From Metaruminococcus_A sp900762715 (GTDB lineage: Bacteria; Bacillota; Clostridia; Oscillospirales; Ruminococcaceae), in assembly GCA_048204295.1 (NCBI GenBank), contig DBFBLF010000096.1, forward strand, positions 1 through 16,511: a stretch of 16,511 bases of DNA, in the 5' to 3' direction. The notes beneath the pieces were generated by a model. It did no database searches and was not told where the DNA came from. It was given only the letters and a program-made list of their open reading frames with translations. Position numbers and translations under genes: made by a program. Positions 7,912 through 14,660 of this stretch are shown here, piece after piece; position 1 is the stretch's first letter, and each line of letters starts with the position of its first letter.

Positions 7912-9291
7912 TTAATACTGTTTCAGTTCCTGTTCCGCCAGTTTAATTTGAAGCTTTACGCTTTCCGGCGCCGGGCCTCCGGGAACGGTGCGCCCTTTGA
8001 CACAGGTTTCCAGGTTGATGGCGTCATAAATGTCGTTTTCAAACAGGTTGCACGAGGCCTTGTAGGTTTCCAGCGGAAGTGCCTCAAGCGTTAAACCCTG
8101 TTTGATGCAGACCGCCACCAGTTCGCCGGTGCATTTGTAAGCGTCACGGAAAGGAAGCCCCTTTTTAACGAGATAGTCAGCGCAGTCGGTCGCGTTGATA
8201 AAACCTTTTGCAGCCGCAGCGCGCATATTTTCTTTCAAAACCGTCATGGTTTCAAGCATTGGGATAAAGGTGGAAAGGCAGAGTTTAGCGGTATCAACCG
8301 CGTCAAAAATTGCCTCTTTATCCTCCTGCATATCCTTATTATAGGCGAGCGGCAGGCCCTTCATCATGGTGAGCAGGGTGGTCAGGTCACCAAAAACCCG
8401 TCCGCATTTTCCACGGATCAATTCGGTAATATCCGGGTTCTTTTTCTGGGGCATGATGCTTGAGCCGGTTGCGTAAGCATCGTCCAGCTCTATGAACTTG
8501 AACTCCCAGGAGCACCAGAGGATGATCTCCTCGCTGAACCGGGAGAGGTGAACCATCAGGATTGACAAGGCGGCAGCAAGCTCCAGGCAGAAATCCCGGT
8601 CCGAAACGCCGTCAAGGCTGTTTTGAGTAATCCCGCTCATTCCGAGCTGCCCAGCGACCATCTCCCGGTCAATTGGATAGGTGGTGCCCGCCAGTGCGCC
8701 GCTCCCAAGAGGGGAGTAATTCATCCGTTTTTTAACATCTTTTAAACGGGACAGGTCCCGCAGGAACATTTGGGCATAAGCCATCAGGTGATGGGCAAAG
8801 GTGATGGGCTGGGCGCGCTGTAAATGGGTGTACCCCGGCATAACCGTTTCAAGGTGCTCTTTGGAAAGGGTGCAGAGCGCCTGTGTGAGCTCCTTGACCA
8901 GCGCCTTGATTTCCTCAGCTTCGTCGAGAAGGTAAAGCCTTATATCGAGCGCGACCTGGTCGTTCCGGCTGCGGGCCGTATGAAGCCGTTTACCGGTACT
9001 GCCGAGCCTTTTTGTCAGTTCCGCCTCCACAAACATATGGATATCCTCCGCCGTGGGGTCGATCTTCAGCGCGCCGTTTTCAAGGTCGCCGAGGATTGCT
9101 TCAAGCCCGGCGCAGATTGCTTCCGCTTCGTTTTTTTCAATAATTCCGGTTTCTCCAAGCATCGTCGCGTGCGCGATGCTTCCGCCGATGTCCTGTTTGA
9201 ACATCCGCTGGTCAAAAGAGACCGAGGAATTAAAATCATTTACCTTGGAGTCGACTTCCTTCTGGAAGCGGCCTGCCCACATTTTTGCCAT
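7912..9291 (-). CDS. argH: Argininosuccinate lyase
   Basis: Cleaves argininosuccinate to arginine and fumarate, the final step. From the chosen start it has 459 aa. Visible are the N-terminal MAKMWAGRF typical of the family, TARSRNDQV at 105-113, the TH pair (155-156) in YTHLQRAQPITFAHH, and the signature GSSIMPQKKNPD at 276-287 with the mobile catalytic Ser. An ATG nine codons upstream (9318) has no ribosome site; AAAGGA lies 11 nt before the ATG at 9291. The 309 bp to argG are filled mostly by three tandem repeats. No good independent promoter is visible there, so expression probably depends on read-through from argG. Confidence 0.97.
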   Translation of the reverse strand: MAKMWAGRFQKEVDSKVNDFNSSVSFDQRMFKQDIGGSIAHATMLGETGIIEKNEAEAICAGLEAILGDLENGALKIDPTAEDIHMFVEAELTKRLGSTGKRLHTARSRNDQVALDIRLYLLDEAEEIKALVKELTQALCTLSKEHLETVMPGYTHLQRAQPITFAHHLMAYAQMFLRDLSRLKDVKKRMNYSPLGSGALAGTTYPIDREMVAGQLGMSGITQNSLDGVSDRDFCLELAAALSILMVHLSRFSEEIILWCSWEFKFIELDDAYATGSSIMPQKKNPDITELIRGKCGRVFGDLTTLLTMMKGLPLAYNKDMQEDKEAIFDAVDTAKLCLSTFIPMLETMTVLKENMRAAAAKGFINATDCADYLVKKGLPFRDAYKCTGELVAVCIKQGLTLEALPLETYKASCNLFENDIYDAINLETCVKGRTVPGGPAPESVKLQIKLAEQELKQY

Positions 9292-9363
9292 ACCTGATAA
9301 ATTCCTTTCGGTTGCCATTAAATTTAAGAATACTAGACGTTAAGATTTTTACACAGAAAAAGA

Positions 9364-9442
9364 TTATTGCGAGCCGACAGGCGAGCAACAAGGTTCCGGG
9401 GCACCCATTCGCAATCTATGATTGCGCTAACGGGTTAGATTC
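9364..9442. repeat. 79-bp double-hairpin repeat, copy 1 (argH-proximal)
   Basis: First of three head-to-tail units with exactly 79-bp period, each beginning TTATTGCGAGCC on the plus strand. Hairpin 1 (9367-9388) pairs TTGC and GCC with GGC and GCAA around GACA, with a symmetric GA/GA internal loop. Hairpin 2 (9404-9434) pairs CCCATT-CGCAATC with GATTGCG-CT-AACGGG around a TAT loop, leaving a 2-nt CT bulge. This copy differs from the others in the loop, in one stem base (C at 9431) and in the tail. In arginine-operon (minus-strand) RNA the stem change gives a G-U pair with 9407, so folding is kept. No U-run follows. Confidence 0.9.
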
Positions 9443-9521
9443 TTATTGCGAGCCGACAGGCGAGCAACAAGGTTCCGGGGCACCCATTCGCAATCTTCGA
9501 TTGCGCTAATGGGTCAGGTTC
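9443..9521. repeat. 79-bp double-hairpin repeat, copy 2
   Basis: Identical to copy 1 through the first 50 or so bases. Hairpin 1 is at 9446-9467 and hairpin 2 at 9483-9513. The hairpin 2 loop is TTC on the plus strand, so the minus strand has C(GAA)G, a compact triloop. The outer stem is fully Watson-Crick (CCCATT/AATGGG). Confidence 0.9.
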
Positions 9522-9600
9522 TTATTGCGAGCCGACAGGCGAGCAACAAGGTTCCGGGGCACCCATTCGCAATCTTCGATTGCGCTAATGGGTCGGGTTC
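9522..9600. repeat. 79-bp double-hairpin repeat, copy 3 (argG-proximal)
   Basis: Differs from copy 2 at a single tail base (GGGTCGGGTT versus GGGTCAGGTT). Hairpin 1 is at 9525-9546 and hairpin 2 at 9562-9592. It ends directly against the argG stop codon; the next bases, TTATT at 9601, repeat the unit's own first five bases, so TTATT occurs at every unit boundary. Confidence 0.9.
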
Positions 9601-10812
9601 TTATTCTTTTCCGTCCGCCAGCGCCTTGACCTTGATCGGCAGGCCGAAGAGATTGATAAAGCCCTGGGAATCAGTCTGGTCGTAAACGTCATCCTCATCA
9701 AAGGTGGCGACTTCTTCATTGTAAAGGGAGTACGGCGCGGTAACGCCCGCATTAATGATATTACCTTTATAAAGTTTGAGTTTGACTTCACCGGTGACAT
9801 GCTCCTGCGTGGAGTCAACAAAGGCGGAGAGCGCTTCCCTCAACGGGGTGTACCATTGTCCGTTGTAAACAAGGTCGGCAAATTTCAGGGCGACCTGTTG
9901 TTTGTAGTGCTGGGTTTCTTTATCGACGGTGATGGTCTCAAGCACCTTGTGCGCGTGGTAAAGGATAGTTCCGCCGGGGGTTTCGTATACGCCGCGGGAC
10001 TTCATCCCGACCAGCCGGTTTTCCACAAGGTCGGCAATGCCGATACCATTTTCGCCGCCCAGTTTGTTCAGGGTTTTGATCAGGGTGACGCCGTCCATCT
10101 TTTCGCCGTTGAGAGAAACTGGAATCCCTTTTTCAAAGCCGAGAGTGATATAGGTGGCTTTGTCAGGCGCCTTTTCCGGGGAAACGCCCATTTCAAGGAT
10201 TTCATCGTATTTCGGCTCGTTTGCCGGGTCTTCCAGGTCAAGCCCCTCGTGGGAGAGGTGCCAGAGGTTCATATCTTTGGAGTAGTTGGTTTCGCGGGTC
10301 AGTTTAATCGGAATATTTTTCGCAATTGCGTAGTCAATTTCCTCGTCGCGGGATTTGATATCCCAGATCCGCCACGGGGCGATGATCTTCATGTTCGGCG
10401 CAAACGCTTTGATGGTCAGTTCAAACCGGACCTGATCGTTGCCTTTGCCGGTACAGCCGTGGCAGATGGCGTCCGCTCCCTCCGCTTTGGCGATTTCAAC
10501 AATCCGCTTCGCAATAGCGGGACGCGCAAAGGAGGTGCCGAGGAGGTAGTCCTCTTCGTAAACCGCACCGCATTTCAGGGTCGGGAAGATGAAGTCCTCT
10601 ACGAATTCTTTCTGGAGGTCTTCTATGTAAAGCTTGGAAGCACCGGTTTTCAGCGCCCGCTCTTCCAGACCGTCGAGTTCGGCGTCCTGACCGACGTTGC
10701 CTGCAACCGCAATGACCTCGCAGCCGTAGTTTTCTTTCAGCCACGGAATGATGATAGAGGTGTCAAGACCACCGGAATACGCGAGTACAACTTTATTTAA
10801 CTTTTCCATCAT
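9601..10812 (-). CDS. argG: Argininosuccinate synthase
   Basis: ATP-dependent joining of citrulline and aspartate to argininosuccinate. The 403-aa length is typical. The PP-loop AYSGGLDTS is at 11-19 and GCTGKGNDQVRFE, which helps bind citrulline and ATP, at 119-131. Two adjacent ATG codons (10812 and 10809) are possible starts; AAGGA lies 7 or 10 nt before them, and the first is used here. It is the promoter-proximal gene of the operon, downstream of two ARG boxes. Its stop codon is followed immediately by the 79-bp repeats rather than by argH. Confidence 0.97.
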   Translation of the reverse strand: MMEKLNKVVLAYSGGLDTSIIIPWLKENYGCEVIAVAGNVGQDAELDGLEERALKTGASKLYIEDLQKEFVEDFIFPTLKCGAVYEEDYLLGTSFARPAIAKRIVEIAKAEGADAICHGCTGKGNDQVRFELTIKAFAPNMKIIAPWRIWDIKSRDEEIDYAIAKNIPIKLTRETNYSKDMNLWHLSHEGLDLEDPANEPKYDEILEMGVSPEKAPDKATYITLGFEKGIPVSLNGEKMDGVTLIKTLNKLGGENGIGIADLVENRLVGMKSRGVYETPGGTILYHAHKVLETITVDKETQHYKQQVALKFADLVYNGQWYTPLREALSAFVDSTQEHVTGEVKLKLYKGNIINAGVTAPYSLYNEEVATFDEDDVYDQTDSQGFINLFGLPIKVKALADGKE

Positions 10813-10846
10813 TCAAAATTCCTTTCAAAATTAATTTGTTATTCTT

Positions 10847-10874
10847 ATTATACATCATTTTAGGCGGAATGCAA
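10847..10874 (-). promoter_or_regulatory. Proximal promoter of the arginine operon
   Basis: On the minus strand TTGCAT (10874-10869), a 16-bp spacer and a perfect TATAAT (10852-10847), 34 bp upstream of the argG start codon. The ARG boxes lie just upstream of its -35 element rather than on it. Confidence 0.6.
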
Positions 10875-10882
10875 GTAAAATG

Positions 10883-10896
10883 TGAATATTTATGCA
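10883..10896. promoter_or_regulatory. ARG box 1 (ArgR/AhrC operator)
   Basis: TGAATATTTATGCA matches the 14-bp core TGAATWWWWATTCA at 13 positions. ArgR-type repressors bind pairs of such boxes as arginine-loaded hexamers, so arginine repression of the operon is expected. The argR gene is not in the window. Confidence 0.7.
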
Positions 10897-10917
10897 ATTT
10901 GATGTATATTCATTCAA
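10889..10917 (-). promoter_or_regulatory. Possible distal promoter of the arginine operon, overlapping the ARG boxes
   Basis: On the minus strand TTGAAT (10917-10912), a 17-bp spacer and CATAAA (10894-10889). The -10 is weaker than that of the proximal promoter, but the -35 lies in one ARG box and the -10 in the other, a layout that would give direct repression by ArgR. Confidence 0.35.
10903..10916. promoter_or_regulatory. ARG box 2 (ArgR/AhrC operator)
   Basis: TGTATATTCATTCA matches the core at 12 of 14 positions. Its centre is 20 bp from that of box 1, leaving 2 bp between the 18-bp forms, close to the 2-3 bp seen for paired ARG boxes in characterised operators. Confidence 0.65.
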
Positions 10918-11026
10918 ACTAGTGGTTTTCAACTCTTTTCCATCCTCTGTTTTGGACACTATGCCGAAAGGAGGCGGGATTTTCATGGAAGAACAGCTTT
11001 TCTGTTAGTTGAATGAACAGGTCTTC

Positions 11027-11055
11027 TTGTTAATTGTGCTTTGATTTGATACAAT
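11027..11055 (+). promoter_or_regulatory. Promoter for the flavin reductase-like gene
   Basis: TTGTTA (11027-11032), a 17-bp spacer and TACAAT (11050-11055), 29 bp before the start codon. A second -10-like TATACT lies at 11061-11066 but has no well-placed -35. Confidence 0.5.
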
Positions 11056-11084
11056 AAAGGTATACTGAAAAAGGAGTGAGTGGG

Positions 11085-11594
11085 ATGGCCTTTACAAAAA
11101 TGGATATAAAAGATTTTCATGAAAATGTTTTTACAAGAATGGGCTCTGAATGGTTTCTGCTGACCGCCGGTGAACTGGAACACTGTAACACCATGACCGC
11201 AGCCTGGGGCGGTGTCGGCGTTCTCTGGGGCAAAAACGTAGCGACGGCTTATGTGCGCAAAAGCCGGTATACCTATGATTTTATGGAACAGGGGGACTAT
11301 TTTACCATGTCCTTCTTCGGCTCGTCGCACCGCGACGCGCTAAGCTTCTGCGGCAGCAAATCCGGCCGGGACGTTGATAAAATAAGGGAGACGGGGCTTA
11401 CCAAAACTCTGCTTGACGGCGGTGTTGCTTTTGAAGAAGCGGAACTGGTGATCGTTTGCAAAAAGCTTTTTCATGAAGAACTGTCGCCGGAAAATTTCCT
11501 TGACTCGTCAATTGATAAAAATTATGCAGGAAAAGACGCGGGGGATTACCATACCATGTATATTGGGGAAATTCTGGGGATTTATAAAAAGTAA
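11085..11594 (+). CDS. Flavin reductase family protein (FMN-binding split barrel)
   Basis: A 169-aa protein of the flavin reductase-like group, which bind FMN and pass electrons from NAD(P)H or act as small flavoproteins. The N-terminal half carries the family pattern: NTMTAAWGGVG at 35-45 (flavin phosphate loop), then ATAYVRKSRYTYDFM and FTMSFFG strands. The C-terminal half has the usual EAELVIVCKKLF strand and the closing HTMYIGEILGIY. GTG at 11076 would lengthen the frame by three codons but overlaps the ribosome site AAGGAG (11071-11076); the ATG at 11085 has an 8-nt spacer. It is monocistronic between its own promoter and a strong terminator. The electron acceptor is not evident from sequence or neighbours. 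Confidence 0.85.
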   Translation: MAFTKMDIKDFHENVFTRMGSEWFLLTAGELEHCNTMTAAWGGVGVLWGKNVATAYVRKSRYTYDFMEQGDYFTMSFFGSSHRDALSFCGSKSGRDVDKIRETGLTKTLLDGGVAFEEAELVIVCKKLFHEELSPENFLDSSIDKNYAGKDAGDYHTMYIGEILGIYKK

Positions 11595-11603
11595 TCCGGG
11601 ACA

Positions 11604-11639
11604 AAAAAGCCGGGCCCGATTCAATGGGCCCGGCTTTTT
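11604..11639. terminator. Bidirectional rho-independent terminator
   Basis: Arms AAAAAGCCGGGCCC (11604-11617) and GGGCCCGGCTTTTT (11626-11639) pair perfectly around an 8-nt loop. It ends the flavin reductase-like transcript and, read on the minus strand, can stop the araC-family transcript arriving from 11735. Confidence 0.85.
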
Positions 11640-11734
11640 GTATTGAAATCTAATGGCCTTGCCAAAAGTTTATATGTTGCATTTTTCAAATACTTGCCGC
11701 CGGCAGCTTTTTTTGCGGTGGTTGGGGTTACAAA

Positions 11735-12607
11735 TCAGTCTCCGCCTTTAAAGGTCTGTTTCAAATACTCGGACGGCGGCTTTCCCTGAATCCGTTTGAA
11801 GACGCCGCTGAAATAGAGCGGGTCCCGGTAGCCTACGGCATACCCCACTTCAGAAACATTGAGGGAGGTTTCCCGCAGGAGTCTTGCCGCTTCGTTTATC
11901 CGCAGCCGGGTGTGGTACTGGTTGATGGATAACCCCGTTTTTTGCTTAAAAACGGTGCAGAGGTATTTATAGCTTAGCCGCATATAAGCGGCAATCTCCT
12001 CCGAGTTCAGCGGGACGGTGTGATGTTTTTCTAAAAACGCAATCAGCTTGCGCACTAGAATATCTGCCTTATCCGGCCCGCGCTCCTCATTTACGGTCTG
12101 GTATATATCCGCCAGCAGTTCATACAGAACCGCATTAATATGGGCAATCCGGAGCGGATCGGAAGATTCATACAGGGAGAGCAGGTCCTGTATCCGGCGG
12201 TCGATCCGGCTGTGGGAGGGTAGGGAGGAGCATTTGGGAAGGGTGAGGTAATAACGGTAGTCTTCGGTTTCAAAACCCTGCTGTTTAATAGCGGCGGCAT
12301 AATCGTCGTATTTCCGGTATCCTTCCAAATTGTCGGAGGCGGAAAAATGAACATAAAACCAGGATGTACCCGCGGAAATAACCGCCTCTCCCCAGTGGTG
12401 TACCCCGGCTTTCAGGAACAGGAATTCCCCCTCCTGGAACCGATGTACAACACCGTCCTCAACAATCTCCATCCCGCCCTTGTAAAGGTAGATCAGCACG
12501 TGTTCATCAAGCACCCGGTCCTGGTGGATAAAGTCCGCTTCGGCGGTAATAGAACCTGCAATGCTGAGAAGGGGAAGCTCGTTTAGTTTTAAATGGACTT
12601 CATGCAC
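11735..12607 (-). CDS. AraC-family transcriptional regulator with N-terminal cupin sensor domain
   Basis: 290 aa. The N-terminal part (about 15-90) has a cupin-like pattern: HVLIYLYKGGMEI, an EGEFLFLKAGVHHWG turn and FYVHF. It should bind a sugar. The C-terminal part (about 190-286) carries two helix-turn-helix units, at about 201-222 (NSEEIAAYMRLSYKYLCTVF) and 248-271, with the AraC/XylS signature GYRDPLYFSGVFKRIQGKPP. The frame starts with GTG at 12607, with GAGGAG 11 nt upstream; the nearby ATG at 12603 is out of frame and closes quickly. It is divergent from the GH127-GH-A pair across 143 bp and is their probable activator. The effector may be an arabinose- or xylose-containing sugar, which is inference from the neighbours. 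Confidence 0.9.
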   Translation of the reverse strand: MHEVHLKLNELPLLSIAGSITAEADFIHQDRVLDEHVLIYLYKGGMEIVEDGVVHRFQEGEFLFLKAGVHHWGEAVISAGTSWFYVHFSASDNLEGYRKYDDYAAAIKQQGFETEDYRYYLTLPKCSSLPSHSRIDRRIQDLLSLYESSDPLRIAHINAVLYELLADIYQTVNEERGPDKADILVRKLIAFLEKHHTVPLNSEEIAAYMRLSYKYLCTVFKQKTGLSINQYHTRLRINEAARLLRETSLNVSEVGYAVGYRDPLYFSGVFKRIQGKPPSEYLKQTFKGGD

Positions 12608-12661
12608 AATAACCGTCTCTCCTCACCGGAATATTTTCCATGTTTTTCGCCTTTTACATCA

Positions 12662-12690
12662 TAGTGATTATACCACGGCTTCGCTATAAT
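12662..12690 (+). promoter_or_regulatory. Promoter for the glycoside hydrolase pair
   Basis: TATAAT at 12685-12690 is perfect, but the -35 position (12662-12667, TAGTGA, 17-bp spacer) matches poorly. A strong -10 with a weak -35 is typical of activator-dependent promoters, consistent with control by the divergent AraC-family protein. Confidence 0.5.
12667..12675 (-). promoter_or_regulatory. Extended -10 promoter for the araC-family gene
   Basis: On the minus strand TGGTATAAT (12675-12667) gives a perfect -10 with the TGn extension. The best -35 candidate is TTTACT (12696-12691, 18-bp spacer), which overlaps the -10 of the opposite promoter, so polymerases at the two promoters would compete. 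Confidence 0.55.
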
Positions 12691-12721
12691 AGTAAATAAT
12701 GAAAAGGAATTCCGACTTTTA

Positions 12722-12735
12722 GGGAAGCGAAATTA
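12722..12735 (+). promoter_or_regulatory. Possible CcpA catabolite-responsive element
   Basis: GGGAAGCGAAATTA differs from the cre pattern TGNAARCGNWWNCA at two positions (first and thirteenth) and keeps the central AAGCG. It lies between the promoter and the GH127 start, where a bound repressor would block elongation. Without a genome-wide profile this is only a candidate. Confidence 0.25.
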
Positions 12736-12750
12736 AATGGAGGAAACAAT

Positions 12751-14634
12751 ATGAAAATGGTTTTTAAAGCCTTTTCTTCCCATGATGTTAAAATTCAGGA
12801 TGAAGACCTGCTCCGGCGCCGGGGGGAAAACTACCGCTATATGATGAGCCTGAAAAGCGACAACCTTTTACAGAATTTTGAACATGAGGCAGGCCTTGAC
12901 CTGATGTTTAACAACGATTATATCGCGGAGCGGCACGGCGGCTGGGAGAACCCTTTCTGCGAGATGCGGGGCCATTTCCTGGGCCACTGGCTGAGTGCGG
13001 CCGGTATGCATTACGCCGCAACCGGAGATATGGAGATAAAGGCAAAAGCCGACAAAATCCTGGAACGGCTCAAAGAGTGTCAGGAGATGAACGGCGGCGA
13101 ATGGCTGGCGGGAATCCCGGAAAAATACCTTTACTGGATTGCGGATGGTAAAAGGGTCTGGTCGCCCCAGTACAATGTACATAAAATCCTGATGGGTTTG
13201 ATGGACTATTACGAATACGCCGGAAACGAGCTTGCCCTGACGCTGGCCGATAATTTTTCCATGTGGTTTTATAAATGGAGCATGCAGTTTGACCGGGAAA
13301 AGTTTGACGATATCCTCGACGTGGAAACGGGCGGTATGCTGGAAGTCTGGGCGCAGCTTTACGCTGTCACCAAAAAGCCGGAGCACCGCGCCCTGATGGA
13401 TAAATATTACCGTGGGCGGCTGTTCGACGCGCTGCTCCGCGGAGAGGATGTTCTGACCAATATGCATGCAAACACAACGGTTCCGGAGGTGCTCGGCGCG
13501 GCAAGGGCGTTTGAAGTGACCGGGGAACAGAAGTGGTTTGACATTGTAAAAGCATATTGGGATTTCGCGGTTACCAAACGTGGAACCTACGCAACGGGCG
13601 GGCAGACCTGTGGTGAAATCTGGACGCCGATGCGTGAGATGAACCTCCGCCTGGGTGAAAAAAACCAGGAGCACTGCGTTGTTTACAACATGATGCGGGT
13701 TGCGGAATTCCTGCTGCGCTGGACCGGCGACGCCGTTTACGCCGATTACTGGGAAAAGAACCTGTATAACGGCGTGATGGCCCAGACGTACTGGGACGGC
13801 CGCGCCGACCACACCAACGCCAAAAAATATGACCATCCGCAAAAGGGCTTGCTTACCTATTTCCTCCCCATGAAGGGCGGAGCGCAGAAGTTCTGGGCCA
13901 GTGAAACCGAAGACTTTTTCTGCTGCCATGGTACGCTTGTACAGGCAAATGCGGCCTTTACAAACGGAATTTACTATGCTTCAGCCGATGGCGTGGCTGT
14001 TTGTCAGTATTTTGATTCGAATGTAACAGGAAAGATAAAGGATGTTGCGTTTACAATTGAGCAGCATGGGGATAACCTTTCAGGCACAAACCTCACCTCC
14101 TCAACCCTTCTCGGCGCACAGTCCCTGGGGAATACAAGCGTTTATCCGCACGACCCCAATAAAGTGGCGGTTCGTTTTGACGTGAAGGCGGACGCGCCGG
14201 TTTCATTCACCCTCAAGCTCCGGGTTCCGGCCTGGGTGATGGATACGCCGTATATCTGCCTAAATGGCGAGGAAATTCCTTTTAAGGATAATGGCGCCGG
14301 GTATATGGAATTAACCCGTACCTGGAATGATGATACCGTTTATGTGGAATTTCAGAAAGGGATCAGGGTTTGCCCGCTTCCGGGTGATGAAAGCAAGGTT
14401 GCTTTTTTAAACGGCCCGGTGGTGCTCGCGGGCCTTTGCGACGAGGAACGGACTCTTTATGCGGATGAAGGTCAGCCTCTGGAGACGCTCCTTGAACCGT
14501 TCAACGAACGGGAATGGGGAAACTGGAAACAGACGTTCCAGACCGTTGGACAGGACCGCAGCATTGAGTTTTTCCCGATCAACAGGATTGGCTACGACCG
14601 CTACAGCATTTATTTTCCAATTAAAAGAAAATAG
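12751..14634 (+). CDS. Glycoside hydrolase family 127 (beta-L-arabinofuranosidase type)
   Basis: A 627-aa (alpha/alpha)6-barrel glycosidase of the former DUF1680 group. In the characterised Bifidobacterium longum enzyme a zinc-bound Cys is the nucleophile, with one Glu and three Cys as ligands. The same set appears here: E307-H-C309 and the C391-C392-H pair, with E289 in CGEIW as the likely acid/base (18 residues before E307, two more than in that enzyme). The C-terminal part from about 430 is beta-rich. There is no signal peptide, so it acts in the cytoplasm on imported arabinosides; GH127 members may have other specificities. GGAGGA lies 6 nt before the ATG. It is the first gene of a two-gene operon divergent from an AraC-family regulator. 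Confidence 0.88.
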   Translation: MKMVFKAFSSHDVKIQDEDLLRRRGENYRYMMSLKSDNLLQNFEHEAGLDLMFNNDYIAERHGGWENPFCEMRGHFLGHWLSAAGMHYAATGDMEIKAKADKILERLKECQEMNGGEWLAGIPEKYLYWIADGKRVWSPQYNVHKILMGLMDYYEYAGNELALTLADNFSMWFYKWSMQFDREKFDDILDVETGGMLEVWAQLYAVTKKPEHRALMDKYYRGRLFDALLRGEDVLTNMHANTTVPEVLGAARAFEVTGEQKWFDIVKAYWDFAVTKRGTYATGGQTCGEIWTPMREMNLRLGEKNQEHCVVYNMMRVAEFLLRWTGDAVYADYWEKNLYNGVMAQTYWDGRADHTNAKKYDHPQKGLLTYFLPMKGGAQKFWASETEDFFCCHGTLVQANAAFTNGIYYASADGVAVCQYFDSNVTGKIKDVAFTIEQHGDNLSGTNLTSSTLLGAQSLGNTSVYPHDPNKVAVRFDVKADAPVSFTLKLRVPAWVMDTPYICLNGEEIPFKDNGAGYMELTRTWNDDTVYVEFQKGIRVCPLPGDESKVAFLNGPVVLAGLCDEERTLYADEGQPLETLLEPFNEREWGNWKQTFQTVGQDRSIEFFPINRIGYDRYSIYFPIKRK

Positions 14635-14660
14635 TTCAACCAATAATAAGGAGGATTTTT

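Noticed and set aside
9292..9363. Independent promoter for argH and the genes after it
   Set aside because: Only weak -10/-35 pairs (for example GTGTAA-N16-TATTCT on the minus strand) are visible; read-through from argG explains expression better.
9364..9600. CRISPR array
   Set aside because: The whole 79-bp unit is repeated with no unique spacers, there are only three units, and no cas genes are nearby.
9285..9685. Plus-strand open frames through the tandem repeats, giving peptides such as SRQASNKVPGHPFAI
   Set aside because: The 79-bp period is not a multiple of three, so each copy is read in a different frame. Conservation is at nucleotide level and no ribosome site is present; these are repeat-derived artefacts.
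9799..10800. Long plus-strand open frame (333 codons) opposite argG
   Set aside because: Antisense shadow of a certain argininosuccinate synthase gene; no recognisable protein features.
11010..11023. TGAATGAACAGGTC as a third ARG box
   Set aside because: Only the left half-site matches; the right half has none of the ATTCA bases in place.
11690..11716. TGCCG/CGGCA followed by a T-run as a plus-strand terminator
   Set aside because: The stem is very short with almost no loop, and the strong terminator at 11604-11639 already ends the plus-strand transcript.
12702..12720. AAAAG-GAATTC-CTTTT inverted repeat as an AraC operator
   Set aside because: AraC-family proteins usually bind direct repeats, and the match is short and AT-rich enough to arise by chance.
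12868..13929. Minus-strand open frame (353 codons) opposite the GH127 gene
   Set aside because: Antisense to a gene with intact catalytic motifs; the composition is typical of a shadow frame.
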